This document shows, piece by piece, positions 1 to 7,123 of a stretch of DNA of 15,416 bases. The DNA is taken from the NCBI GenBank assembly GCA_945872285.1, contig CAMBZR010000069.1, forward strand, positions 1 through 15,416. The letters are read 5' to 3'. The position numbers and the translations under genes are program-made. The notes under the pieces are model-generated. The model saw only the letters and a list, made by a program, of their open reading frames with translations. It was not told the origin of the DNA and did not search any database. This DNA is from Bordetella parapertussis (GTDB lineage: Bacteria; Pseudomonadota; Gammaproteobacteria; Burkholderiales; Burkholderiaceae_B). Positions within the stretch are counted from its first letter, which is position 1. Each line of letters begins with the position of its first letter.

Positions 1-687
1 GCGATGGCCGAAAAGCGGCGCACAGGGAAAGGTCAATATATTGATCTGGCCATTTATGAAACCCTGTTAACGCTGATCGGGCCAAACGTCATTAATTATG
101 ATCAACTCGGCATTGTCCAACAACGCAGCGGCAGCAGACTCTCATTTACTGCCCCCCGCAATACGTATCGTACGCGTGACGAACGTTGGGTAACGATTGG
201 TGGCAGCGCGCAGTCGGCATTCACGAGTATTTGTAAAACGCTTGGAATCGCCGAAATTATTGAAGATCCTCGGTTTTTAAATAATCGTCTAAGGATAAAG
301 AACGTTGAAGCACTCGACCAAGCAATTCAATCCGCGGTTTCGCGATTTGATCTAGCTGATTTACTGGCTCAAGCAGCTAAAAATAATTCGACGATGTCCC
401 CAGTCAATGATGTGGAACAAATTTTTGCTGACCCACACATTCAAGCAAGACAAAACATTACTCAGCTCTTTGATTCCGAACTCAAGTCGAATGTTCGCAT
501 GCAAGGTGTCGTAGGAAAGCTTTCCGAATCGCCGGGACATATCCGTCATCCAGGTCCAAGACTCGGTGCAGATAATCACGCCGTATTAGTCGAGCAATTG
601 GGCTATACGCTCACCCAGCTCGCACACGAGGGTATCAACACCAATCACACACCCAATGATCCAAAAGGTACAAATGCAATTTCCTGA
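1..687 (+). CDS. Family III (CaiB/BaiF) CoA-transferase, C-terminal part (5' truncated by window edge)
   Basis: The reading frame is open from base 1 and ends in TGA at 685-687, giving about 228 residues. The segment GKGQYIDLAIYE near its start is the characteristic stretch just after the catalytic region of family III CoA-transferases. It is followed by the family's small-domain pattern (APRNTYRTRDERWVTIGG) and a typical C-terminal end (HPGPRLGADN). These enzymes move CoA between carboxylic acids through an aspartyl-CoA intermediate. The catalytic Asp normally lies a few tens of residues before GKGQ, so it is outside the window and cannot be checked. The first visible ATG at 4 is internal and not the real start. 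The gene overlaps the next one by 14 bases, so the two are probably translationally coupled. Specificity is unknown; pairing with the second CoA-transferase at 1670 may mean a two-subunit enzyme or two separate activation steps. Confidence 0.9.
   Translation, partial: AMAEKRRTGKGQYIDLAIYETLLTLIGPNVINYDQLGIVQQRSGSRLSFTAPRNTYRTRDERWVTIGGSAQSAFTSICKTLGIAEIIEDPRFLNNRLRIKNVEALDQAIQSAVSRFDLADLLAQAAKNNSTMSPVNDVEQIFADPHIQARQNITQLFDSELKSNVRMQGVVGKLSESPGHIRHPGPRLGADNHAVLVEQLGYTLTQLAHEGINTNHTPNDPKGTNAIS
663..668 (+). promoter_or_regulatory. Ribosome binding site that decides the start at 674
   Basis: AAAAGG lies 5 bases before the ATG at 674 and inside the end of the upstream gene. The earlier in-frame ATG at 656 has no comparable purine-rich sequence before it, so 674 is the preferred start of the HMG-CoA-lyase-like gene. 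Confidence 0.55.
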
Positions 688-1627
688 AAAAATAACCGTC
701 ATTGACGTCTCTGCACGGGATGGCCTACAGAGCTTTAAGCGCTGGGTATCCACTGAAGACAAAGTTAAGATGATTGATATTTTGACCGAGACCGGATTTC
801 CAGTGATTGAAGTCGCTGGTTTTGCGCACCCTCGCGTGATCCCTAATCTTCGAGATGCTGAAGAAGTGTGCGAACGTATTAAGCGCAAACCAGGCACTGT
901 CTATCGCGGGCTTGCGCCTAACGCGCGAGGTGCCACACGTGCTGTCGCTGCGGGTGTTAACGAGGTTGTCGGGCTAGCCATTGCAAGCGACACTTACCTC
1001 AAAAAAAATCAGAACATGAGCGCTGAGCAAGCCAACGATCAAGCGATAGAAGCCTTTAGAATTGCTGAAACAGCAGGCTGTAGCTATGTCATTGCGATCG
1101 GCATGTCTTTTTGGTGTCCGTACGAAGGCCTGATTGCCAAGCAGCGCGTCATCGATATGGTGAAAAAGTTTCGAAATGCAGGTATACAAAAAATGTACTT
1201 GGCGGGCTCCGTCGGAATGGAAGATCCGCGACATGTCAACGCTCTCTTTTCAATACTGCGTGATCAGTTTCCTGACGTCGAGTTCGGTTTTCATATTCAT
1301 AACTTGTCAGGCATGGCGACAGCAAATATCCTTGCCGCACTTGATGGCGGCGCTGCGTTTTTAGAAGGCGCTATCTGTGGCATTGGTGGTGGAATCGCCA
1401 TGCCCGAATCGCTCGGCTCAGTGGGAAACTACCCTGCAGAAGATTTAGTGCGTATGCTAGATCTTCTTCACATAAAAACTGGCTTGAACGTCAAGCGCGT
1501 GACTCAAGCCTCAAAAGAGATTGCGACCTTACTTGATATCTCCCCAAGAAGTCATTCCGCCCTTGATTGCACACGCGAAGCGGTTATGCAATGGGGCAAA
1601 GACCATCCACGCGAGCATCCCGCCTGA
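674..1627 (+). CDS. HMG-CoA lyase-like (DRE-TIM metallolyase) enzyme with altered active site
   Basis: The protein is 317 residues from the ATG at 674; an in-frame ATG at 656 would add six. It has the TIM-barrel pattern of hydroxymethylglutaryl-CoA lyases. R15-D16-G-L-Q19 is the substrate/metal motif, E46 sits in VIEVAGF, the metal-binding pair H207-x-H209 is in FHIHN, and G-N252 with E256 is in GNYPAEDL. These enzymes cleave a 3-hydroxy-3-methyl-acyl-CoA into a keto acid or acetoacetate plus an acyl-CoA, using a divalent metal. Two residues of authentic HMG-CoA lyases are not conserved in my by-eye alignment. The glycine-loop Cys (human C266, in GGCPYA) is Gly here (GIGGGIAMP), and the Asp of GDTIG (human D204) is Gly (AGSVG). 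A related aldol lyase with another substrate is therefore more likely than leucine-pathway HMG-CoA lyase. It sits between two CoA-transferases, which supports a CoA-ester substrate. Confidence 0.85.
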   Translation: MQFPEKITVIDVSARDGLQSFKRWVSTEDKVKMIDILTETGFPVIEVAGFAHPRVIPNLRDAEEVCERIKRKPGTVYRGLAPNARGATRAVAAGVNEVVGLAIASDTYLKKNQNMSAEQANDQAIEAFRIAETAGCSYVIAIGMSFWCPYEGLIAKQRVIDMVKKFRNAGIQKMYLAGSVGMEDPRHVNALFSILRDQFPDVEFGFHIHNLSGMATANILAALDGGAAFLEGAICGIGGGIAMPESLGSVGNYPAEDLVRMLDLLHIKTGLNVKRVTQASKEIATLLDISPRSHSALDCTREAVMQWGKDHPREHPA

Positions 1628-1669
1628 AAACTCGTTATCCTCACTAACCAAATTGAGTCGGAGTATTTT

Positions 1670-2884
1670 ATGCAATTGAACGATATCGGCATTCAACCGT
1701 TAGACGGTTTAAAAGTTATTGACGTATCAAGCTTTCTAGCTGGTCCGTTTTGTTCCACACAGCTCGCCGAATTTGGTGCGGACGTGATTAAGTTGGAACT
1801 CCCGAAGGTGGGGGATGCCTTGCGGCGCTTTGGCAGCATCACACCCAATGGCGACTCATTGCCTTGGCTTTCGGACTGTCGAAATAAAAAGTCTGCCACC
1901 TTGGATCTTCGTAAGCCAGAGGGTGCGGAGCTATTGAAAGCGCTGATTAAAGACGCCGATGTTTTAGTTGAAAACTTTCAACCTGGCACACTCGAAAAGT
2001 GGGGGCTTGGATGGGACGTCTTGAAAGAAGTCAATCCGAAACTCATTATGGTGCGGATCTCGGGATACGGGCAAACTGGGCCATACAGTCCGAGACCTGG
2101 CTTCGGTCGCATTGGGAATGCGTTCGGCGGACTGTCTTATCTTGCCGGCTACCCGGACCGACCCCCAGTTACCCCTGGGTCAGCGACCATCCCTGACTAT
2201 CTGGCAGGCTTATACGGCGCGCTGGGAGTGTTGCTATGCATCCAAGCTTTACAAAAAACGGGTCGTGGGCAAGTAGTAGATATTGGACTGTATGAACCCA
2301 TCTTCCGTATCTTGGATGAAATCGCGCCGTCCTATCATATGAAAGGCTATGTCCGCGAACGCATGGGCCCCGGCACGGTCAACGTTGTTCCACATAGCCA
2401 TTACCCCACTAAAGATGACAAGTGGGTCGCGATCGCCTGCACGAGCGACAAAATTTTCGAGAGACTCGCCCTTGCCATGGGTGTCCCGGAATTCGGGGGG
2501 GACGGCAAATGGGGCACAATCACTCAACGCGAAGCAGAGCGGTCTATTGTGGATGATTTTGTGGGTGCCTGGTCTTCGACACTGACTCGAGAACAGGTGC
2601 TATCCACGTGCGAATCTTTCCAAGTTCCTTGCGGCTCGGTGTATTCAATTGATGAAATATTTGTTGATCCTCAATATGCTGCGCGCGAGAATATCAAGTA
2701 CATGAAGGATGCGTTTGGACAAGAGCACGCCATTCCAAATTTAGTGCCACGGTTGACTGACACACCAGGAAAAATTCGAAGTCTAGGGCCCGCGCTTGGT
2801 CAACACAACGACGAAGTATTTAGAGGGCGCTTAGGTCTGTCGGCTGAACGGATTGCAGAGCTTGTAAACAAAGGCGTTATTTAA
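1670..2884 (+). CDS. Family III (CaiB/BaiF) CoA-transferase, complete
   Basis: The protein is 404 residues, the usual length for the family. It opens with LDGLKVIDVSSFLAGPF and GADVIKLE, continues with LDLRKPEG and VLVENFQPGTLEKWGLGW, and has the GQTGPY segment, all family hallmarks. The probable catalytic aspartate is D176 in PDYLAG, matching Asp169 of formyl-CoA transferase; it would form the aspartyl-CoA anhydride intermediate. GGAG at 1660-1663 is 6 bases before the ATG. It lies 42 bases after the HMG-CoA-lyase-like gene and 13 bases before the CitE-like lyase, so all four genes of this module are probably co-transcribed. The CoA donor and acceptor acid cannot be read from sequence. A short dicarboxylate or hydroxy-dicarboxylate is plausible because a CitE-type lyase follows. 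Confidence 0.93.
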   Translation: MQLNDIGIQPLDGLKVIDVSSFLAGPFCSTQLAEFGADVIKLELPKVGDALRRFGSITPNGDSLPWLSDCRNKKSATLDLRKPEGAELLKALIKDADVLVENFQPGTLEKWGLGWDVLKEVNPKLIMVRISGYGQTGPYSPRPGFGRIGNAFGGLSYLAGYPDRPPVTPGSATIPDYLAGLYGALGVLLCIQALQKTGRGQVVDIGLYEPIFRILDEIAPSYHMKGYVRERMGPGTVNVVPHSHYPTKDDKWVAIACTSDKIFERLALAMGVPEFGGDGKWGTITQREAERSIVDDFVGAWSSTLTREQVLSTCESFQVPCGSVYSIDEIFVDPQYAARENIKYMKDAFGQEHAIPNLVPRLTDTPGKIRSLGPALGQHNDEVFRGRLGLSAERIAELVNKGVI

Positions 2885-2897
2885 GGATCTCGTAAGT

Positions 2898-3785
2898 ATG
2901 TTTACACGCAAATCGATGTACGTACGTCGGTCAATGTTGATGACGCCAGGCAATCGCCCAGACCGGATCATGAAGGCGACAAGCCTGCCTTGTGATTCGC
3001 TAGTCATTGATCTCGAGGATAGTATTCCGCCCGCTGAAAAAGGTTCGGCACGCCAGATTACCTGCGAAACAATTCAAGCCTTACGACGTAATCATCAAGA
3101 AATTTGCGTTCGTATTAATGGTCTGGATACCCCATACGGCCTGGATGATTTGTCGGCACTGCCGCTTTCGATGATCGATTCACTGATGATCCCGAAAGTT
3201 GAGTCAAGTCATAGTTTGCTTCTTCTTGAAGAGCGACTTGTGTCCTTGCACGCGGATCGAGATCAGCAATATCCTCTTGAACTGATCGTCATGCTTGAAA
3301 CGCCTCGAGGCATATTGAATGCCCTGTCTATTTCAGACACGTTGCCTCGCACTAAAGCGCTATTTTTTGGCTCGGGGGACTATTGCTCAGCAACCGGTGC
3401 AAAAATTTCTGCTAACACCTTACATTTTCCAAGATCAGTCGTAACCGCTGCGGCCGCCGCGCGCAACATACAAGCAATCGATGCCGCTTTTTTTGAACGC
3501 GTCAAAGACGCAGACGCAACACAAGCAGACGCAATCATTGCACGTGAATTTGGCTTTTGCGGCAAGGTGGTATTTCATCCGAACCAAATCGATGCCGTGA
3601 ATCAAATATTTTCTCCCAGTGCGGAAGAAATCGAAGCGGCAGAAAAGTTAATCTCGGGGTATCAAGAGAGTATAAAAAAAGGATTTGGTACTGCGGTCGT
3701 CGATGGCATATTCGTTGCAGTCGACCTAATCGGACCTGCCCAGCGCACACTAGACTTAGCCCGTCACTTAAAGATAACGAAGTGA
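2898..3785 (+). CDS. CitE/HpcH-family CoA-ester lyase (malyl-/citramalyl-CoA lyase-like)
   Basis: The protein is 295 residues, typical for CitE-like lyases. Visible motifs are RRSMLMTPGN at the N-terminus, VIDLEDSIPP (36-44), R72 in VRINGLDTPYG, K100 in IPKVE, E134 in VMLETPRG (likely Mg ligand), D161 in FGSGDYCSATG (likely Mg ligand), and the C-terminal GKVVFHPNQ. Family members cleave malyl-CoA, citramalyl-CoA or related 3-hydroxyacyl-CoA esters into a 2-oxoacid (glyoxylate or pyruvate) and an acyl-CoA; some hydrolyse them. AAGGA at 2883-2887 is about 10 bases before the ATG. An ATG six codons downstream is a less likely start. It is the last gene of the plus-strand CoA module and ends 19 bases before a convergent amidase. 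It lacks linked citrate lyase alpha and gamma subunits, so it is not part of a citrate lyase complex. Confidence 0.9.
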   Translation: MFTRKSMYVRRSMLMTPGNRPDRIMKATSLPCDSLVIDLEDSIPPAEKGSARQITCETIQALRRNHQEICVRINGLDTPYGLDDLSALPLSMIDSLMIPKVESSHSLLLLEERLVSLHADRDQQYPLELIVMLETPRGILNALSISDTLPRTKALFFGSGDYCSATGAKISANTLHFPRSVVTAAAAARNIQAIDAAFFERVKDADATQADAIIAREFGFCGKVVFHPNQIDAVNQIFSPSAEEIEAAEKLISGYQESIKKGFGTAVVDGIFVAVDLIGPAQRTLDLARHLKITK

Positions 3786-3804
3786 TTTGAATACTTGTGG
3801 GCGC

Positions 3805-5160
3805 TTACCCTTTGGGCAGCGCTGGACGCAGGGTATGCCAATCCGTCACGTCTTGAAACGCACAACCTACCTGCAAAAGTAAAGGCTCATTCCAAGCCGC
3901 GGCCTCGAGCATGAGGCCTATTGGAAGCCCTTGGGCTGATAAGCCACAAGGCACCGACAGCCCGGGTATCTTGGCAAATGCACCCACATAGGTGTTGGCA
4001 GTCACCGCGCGTGTTGCTTCAAATAAATTACGATCTTCAATGATCGGGGGGGCAACAGTCTTTGTGGTGGGTGAAAGCAAGACATCAATTTTTTTAAATG
4101 CATTCTGCATCTGGCGCACCCAGGCCTCGCGATGGCGCATCGCACGCGCGTAATCTGTTCCCGTATAACTCAAGCCCATTCTCATGCGCTCTAACGTCTG
4201 CGGGCTCCAGTTATCACCCCCAATCGCAAGGCGCTCCGCATGCGTGGCACACGCATCCAAATAAATCATATGCGTCGAACTTGCATGTGCCAACTCGGCG
4301 CCGGGTAATGCGATATCGACGATTTCAGCTCCGAGTTTTTTAAGCGTATCTAACGCTTGCTCCATCGCCTTTGCCACGCAGGGGTCTAGACCCTCAAAAT
4401 AGTGATTGGTCGGGACACCAATCTTTACGCCTTTAATACCCTGTCGCAAATTCGGTAAAAATTGCTCGAGCCTCACTGACTCGCTGATGGGATCTTCGGG
4501 ATCAAAACCCGCGAGTACCGCGAATAACTGTGCCGCCTCATGCGCCGTGCGCGCCATCGGTCCTACCGTGTCGTGGGTCTCGCTGACCGGCATACACCCT
4601 GTGTTGGGCACCCGCCCAAGCGTGGTGCGCAGCCCGGTGATTCCATTGAGCGCCGCAGGAATTCGCACTGACCCTCCCGTATCGGTTCCAAGCGCCATTT
4701 GCGACATGCCCGTTGCGACGACAACCCCGGATCCACCGCTCGAGCCGCCGGGTATGCGTGTAATGTCCCAGGGGTTCCTACACTGACCGGATACTGGATT
4801 ATTTGAACGCACACCAAAGGCAAATTCATGCAAACTCGCCTTGCCAACAATGACTGCCCCCGCTTGGCGCAAGCGCCTGACTACTGTCGCATCCTTTGTC
4901 GGGACGTGATTTTTAAAAAAACCAGATCCATACGTGGTACGTAGGCCCGCCGTATCCAAGTTATCTTTAACGGCAATCGGGATGCCGTGAAGTAAGCCAA
5001 GCGACCGTCCTTGCGCCGCAGCGTCGTCAGCCGCTTGCGCGGCACGGCGCGCACCTTCTGTATCGACAATCATCATCGCATTGACTAAAGGATTCCATGC
5101 CTCAATTGCTTCGAAGCACTGTTCCAACCTTTGCAGAGCCGATAGATGTTGACTGTTCAT
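3805..5160 (-). CDS. Amidase-signature family hydrolase (amidase A)
   Basis: The protein is 451 residues with a complete Ser-cisSer-Lys triad at the spacing usual for the family: K65 in AVKDNLD, cis-Ser S140 in GGSSGGSG, and nucleophile S164 in GTDTGGSVRIP. Amidase-signature enzymes hydrolyse carboxamides, ureido acids or aminoacyl amides through an acyl-serine intermediate. No signal peptide is visible, so it is probably cytoplasmic. The start follows from the N-terminal alignment with amidase C (LEQCFEAIEAWNPLVNAMM against LENIAKYNPSINAMI). No good ribosome binding site precedes it; only a weak GAG lies in the leader. It is 59 bases downstream of the GntR-type regulator on the same strand and probably shares its transcript. 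There is no GatB/GatC context, so a tRNA amidotransferase role is unlikely. The substrate is unknown. Confidence 0.92.
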   Translation of the reverse strand: MNSQHLSALQRLEQCFEAIEAWNPLVNAMMIVDTEGARRAAQAADDAAAQGRSLGLLHGIPIAVKDNLDTAGLRTTYGSGFFKNHVPTKDATVVRRLRQAGAVIVGKASLHEFAFGVRSNNPVSGQCRNPWDITRIPGGSSGGSGVVVATGMSQMALGTDTGGSVRIPAALNGITGLRTTLGRVPNTGCMPVSETHDTVGPMARTAHEAAQLFAVLAGFDPEDPISESVRLEQFLPNLRQGIKGVKIGVPTNHYFEGLDPCVAKAMEQALDTLKKLGAEIVDIALPGAELAHASSTHMIYLDACATHAERLAIGGDNWSPQTLERMRMGLSYTGTDYARAMRHREAWVRQMQNAFKKIDVLLSPTTKTVAPPIIEDRNLFEATRAVTANTYVGAFAKIPGLSVPCGLSAQGLPIGLMLEAAAWNEPLLLQVGCAFQDVTDWHTLRPALPKG

Positions 5161-5192
5161 GTTTGACTCAAAACACTTGTGAGATGAAATAT

Positions 5193-5204
5193 TTGTCCGT
5201 ACAA
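5193..5204. promoter_or_regulatory. Candidate operator, TTGT-N4-ACAA
   Basis: The short inverted repeat TTGTCCGTACAA sits in the 59-base gap between the regulator and amidase A. A loosely similar sequence, TTGTCGTTATTTAAT, lies at 6028-6042 before the TRAP operon. GntR/HutC regulators bind short symmetric sites near their own genes, so this could be one. Such a short repeat can easily arise by chance, so the call is weak. Confidence 0.2.
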
Positions 5205-5219
5205 TTAATATAACAGTAT

Positions 5220-5990
5220 TTAGCCCTCGCTTAATTGGGCGCGAAATCTTGAACTTTGTATAAAACGGCCACTGGGATACAAGCTATTACTGATCTGAAC
5301 GACCGCGCCGGCTTTGTCGTAGTAGGTGCGTCGAATCTTTAGTGCCGCTTGTCCCTCGGTTGCTTTAAGAACGACGGCTTGCGATTTAGTTAAGTTAGTG
5401 GCGGTTATATCTTGAGCAATTTCAACAATTTTTACCCTATGCCGAGCTTCAACCATCAAGTAGATGGGTTTAAAAAACACCTTCGCACCTTTTAGCACAT
5501 CAGCATATTCAGGAATAAGGTACAGCTGTAAGTAACTAAGTGGCTTGACATGCTCCGGCATTTTTCTAATGATGGTTGCGGTTACCCATTGCTGCCCAAC
5601 CGGACAATTCAAGTCTTTAGCGAGTAGTTCATTCGTTCTGATTTTTTTAGTTTCTATGATGTGCATTTCTGTAGCATCAACGAATTGGAGCAAATCGACA
5701 ATCGTGTTGATACCATTGAAGAACATTAAGTCTGTCGGCTTTCGCTTAACCACTGTCCCGATGCGCGCGCGCGACGTGATCAATCCGTCTTCTTTGATCT
5801 CGCGAAGTGCTTGGCGAACCGTATGACGACTTACCTTATACATTTTTGATAGCGCTTCTTCGGTCGGCATGATGTCTCCGACTTTGTAAAGATCTTTTTC
5901 GATATCCGTTGTGAGTTGTACCGCTAAGCGTTTATAAATTGGCTGGCGTGGCTTTCTAGCAGTGCTTGCTTTGGAAGTCTTTGTTTTCAT
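5220..5990 (-). CDS. GntR-family transcriptional regulator, HutC type (wHTH plus UTRA domain)
   Basis: The protein is 256 residues. Residues 17-82 are a GntR winged helix-turn-helix: PIYKRLAVQL, then a DIMPTEEALSKMYKVSRHTVRQ region and DGLITSRARIGTVV. Residues of about 105-250 resemble a UTRA ligand-binding domain, ending in ISNSLYPSGRFIQSSRF. Regulators of this type usually repress a neighbouring catabolic operon and release DNA when a small acid or pathway intermediate binds. The gene is divergent from the TRAP operon, with 63 bases between start codons, and lies directly upstream of amidase A on the minus strand. It is therefore well placed to control both directions. The N-terminal extension (MKTKTSKASTARKPRQ) is basic and unusual. 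The ribosome binding site is poor: AAAAGG lies about 15 bases from the ATG. The effector is unknown. Confidence 0.92.
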   Translation of the reverse strand: MKTKTSKASTARKPRQPIYKRLAVQLTTDIEKDLYKVGDIMPTEEALSKMYKVSRHTVRQALREIKEDGLITSRARIGTVVKRKPTDLMFFNGINTIVDLLQFVDATEMHIIETKKIRTNELLAKDLNCPVGQQWVTATIIRKMPEHVKPLSYLQLYLIPEYADVLKGAKVFFKPIYLMVEARHRVKIVEIAQDITATNLTKSQAVVLKATEGQAALKIRRTYYDKAGAVVQISNSLYPSGRFIQSSRFRAQLSEG

Positions 5991-6043
5991 GTTGAGTGCT
6001 GTTGACCTTTTAACTTTTGAACCCAGCTTGTCGTTATTTAATT

Positions 6044-6048
6044 GGAGA
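6044..6048 (+). promoter_or_regulatory. Ribosome binding site that decides the start at 6054
   Basis: GGAGA is 5 bases before the ATG at 6054. The upstream in-frame TTG at 6042 overlaps this site and cannot be the start. Confidence 0.7.
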
Positions 6049-6053
6049 TAGTG

Positions 6054-7064
6054 ATGAAAATTATACGCAGATCAGTGCTACAGACTTTATTTTGTGCAGC
6101 CCTGTCTTTACAGGGCCTCGCCGCGACACCTTTGCATGCCGCAGAAATGGTTGTAACGAGTGAAATTCCACTGATCGTGAATCCCAGCCCTTATATCGTT
6201 GAGTTTGTCGAGACGGTAACCAAGCGCACCAATGGCGCGATACAAGGCAAATATTTTCATGCAGCTTCACTGTATAACGATCGGGACGCCATTGCGGCTC
6301 TAGGTACAGGCGCGGTACAAATCGTTTTCCCCGTTATGTCGAGGTTAGAGCAAATGGATGCCCGTGTCGGCGTTGCTAGCTTGCCGTTTTCTTTGAGCTC
6401 AGCAAAGATGCTGAATAAGTGCTTCGCAGATGGCTATACCCAGATGCTCTCCTCTTTCATCGAGCCCAAGGGCGCCAAGATCTTAGGCATCTTACGCACC
6501 GCCGAAATAATTTTTTTGATGAAAAGTCGCGATATTCAAAAACTAGAGGATCTGAAAGGCCAAAAGATCCGCGTCATCTCTGGCGGCATCGTGTTGGATA
6601 CGATGAAGTCTGTTGGGGCCAGCCCCATCGCTTTACCCGCTCCTGAGTTATCGCCCGCAATTTCTCAAGGGGTCATCGACGGGATGGTTACTTCACCTGC
6701 CGGCTGGGCGGATGTCGTGGGTATCACAGCTAAATTTGCAACGCTTGTTCCGGGCATGTCATTGGCCACCTCAGCTGTCGTCGTGGACAAAAAGTGGTTT
6801 GACGGCTTACCTGCGGCACAACGACAAATAATTCAAGACGTTATTGATGAGATCATTAAACGTCAGTGGACTGAAACTGTCGCAAAGGATGAAATCTTAA
6901 TCAAACGTATGACAGATCTGGGTGGATCGTATCGCATTATGGCCCCTGCAGAAGTAGATCGCCTAAAAGAACGCTTTGCAGCGGCCGGCGCCAACTACAG
7001 GAAACAACATGCTGTAACAATTGATAAAGTTGAGGCTTTAGAAAAAACCTGCAAGGTGAACTGA
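6054..7064 (+). CDS. TRAP transporter solute-binding protein, DctP type (first)
   Basis: The protein is 336 residues from the ATG at 6054. It has a signal peptide: a KIIRR basic start, a hydrophobic core, and a likely cleavage near LHA-AE (after residue 29), so it is periplasmic. DctP-family features are FVETVTKRTNGAIQGKYF, R173 in GQKIRV (the conserved arginine that usually pairs with a substrate carboxylate), and the ELSPAISQGVIDGMV segment. It would capture an organic acid and hand it to the DctQM-type permease encoded just downstream. It is the first gene of the long plus-strand run and is divergent from the GntR regulator. Its stop codon lies inside a perfect 18-bp palindrome (7058-7075). 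The ligand cannot be predicted, but the downstream amidases suggest an amide- or ureide-containing carboxylate. Confidence 0.92.
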   Translation: MKIIRRSVLQTLFCAALSLQGLAATPLHAAEMVVTSEIPLIVNPSPYIVEFVETVTKRTNGAIQGKYFHAASLYNDRDAIAALGTGAVQIVFPVMSRLEQMDARVGVASLPFSLSSAKMLNKCFADGYTQMLSSFIEPKGAKILGILRTAEIIFLMKSRDIQKLEDLKGQKIRVISGGIVLDTMKSVGASPIALPAPELSPAISQGVIDGMVTSPAGWADVVGITAKFATLVPGMSLATSAVVVDKKWFDGLPAAQRQIIQDVIDEIIKRQWTETVAKDEILIKRMTDLGGSYRIMAPAEVDRLKERFAAAGANYRKQHAVTIDKVEALEKTCKVN

Positions 7065-7075
7065 CGCGTCAGTTC
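7058..7075. repeat. Perfect 18-bp palindrome across the stop codon of the first TRAP binding protein
   Basis: GAACTGACGCGTCAGTTC is fully self-complementary, and the TGA stop (7062-7064) lies within it. In RNA it could fold as a 7-bp stem with a CGCG loop. No T-run follows, so it is not a standard intrinsic terminator. It might tune the ratio of binding protein to permease, or be a protein-binding site. Confidence 0.6.
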
Positions 7076-7123
7076 GTCATGGCAAGGTGACTAATCCCAA
7101 GACACTTTTAAAAGACAGGCACG

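Noticed and set aside
33..44. Palindrome TCAATATATTGA
   Set aside because: Twelve-bp AT-rich palindromes are expected a few times in 15 kb; it lies in coding sequence with no other signal.
2495..2501. Runs of seven G (also 4046-4052) as possible slippage or frameshift sites
   Set aside because: Both reading frames continue intact through the runs with normal family similarity on each side.
4406..4850. Long open frames opposite and out of frame within amidase A
   Set aside because: They are shadows of a well-conserved amidase frame with an intact triad, and their proteins show no recognisable pattern.
5763..5773. Alternating GC tract in the regulator gene
   Set aside because: It is short and explained by Arg/Ala codons in the RARIG segment of the winged helix.
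6042..6053. Upstream TTG start for the first TRAP binding protein
   Set aside because: The TTG overlaps the GGAGA ribosome site; the ATG at 6054 begins a normal signal peptide.
6099..6116. Hairpin GCCCTGT-CTTT-ACAGGGC in the signal-peptide codons of the first TRAP binding protein
   Set aside because: A 7-bp stem at this spacing is expected about once by chance in a window this size.
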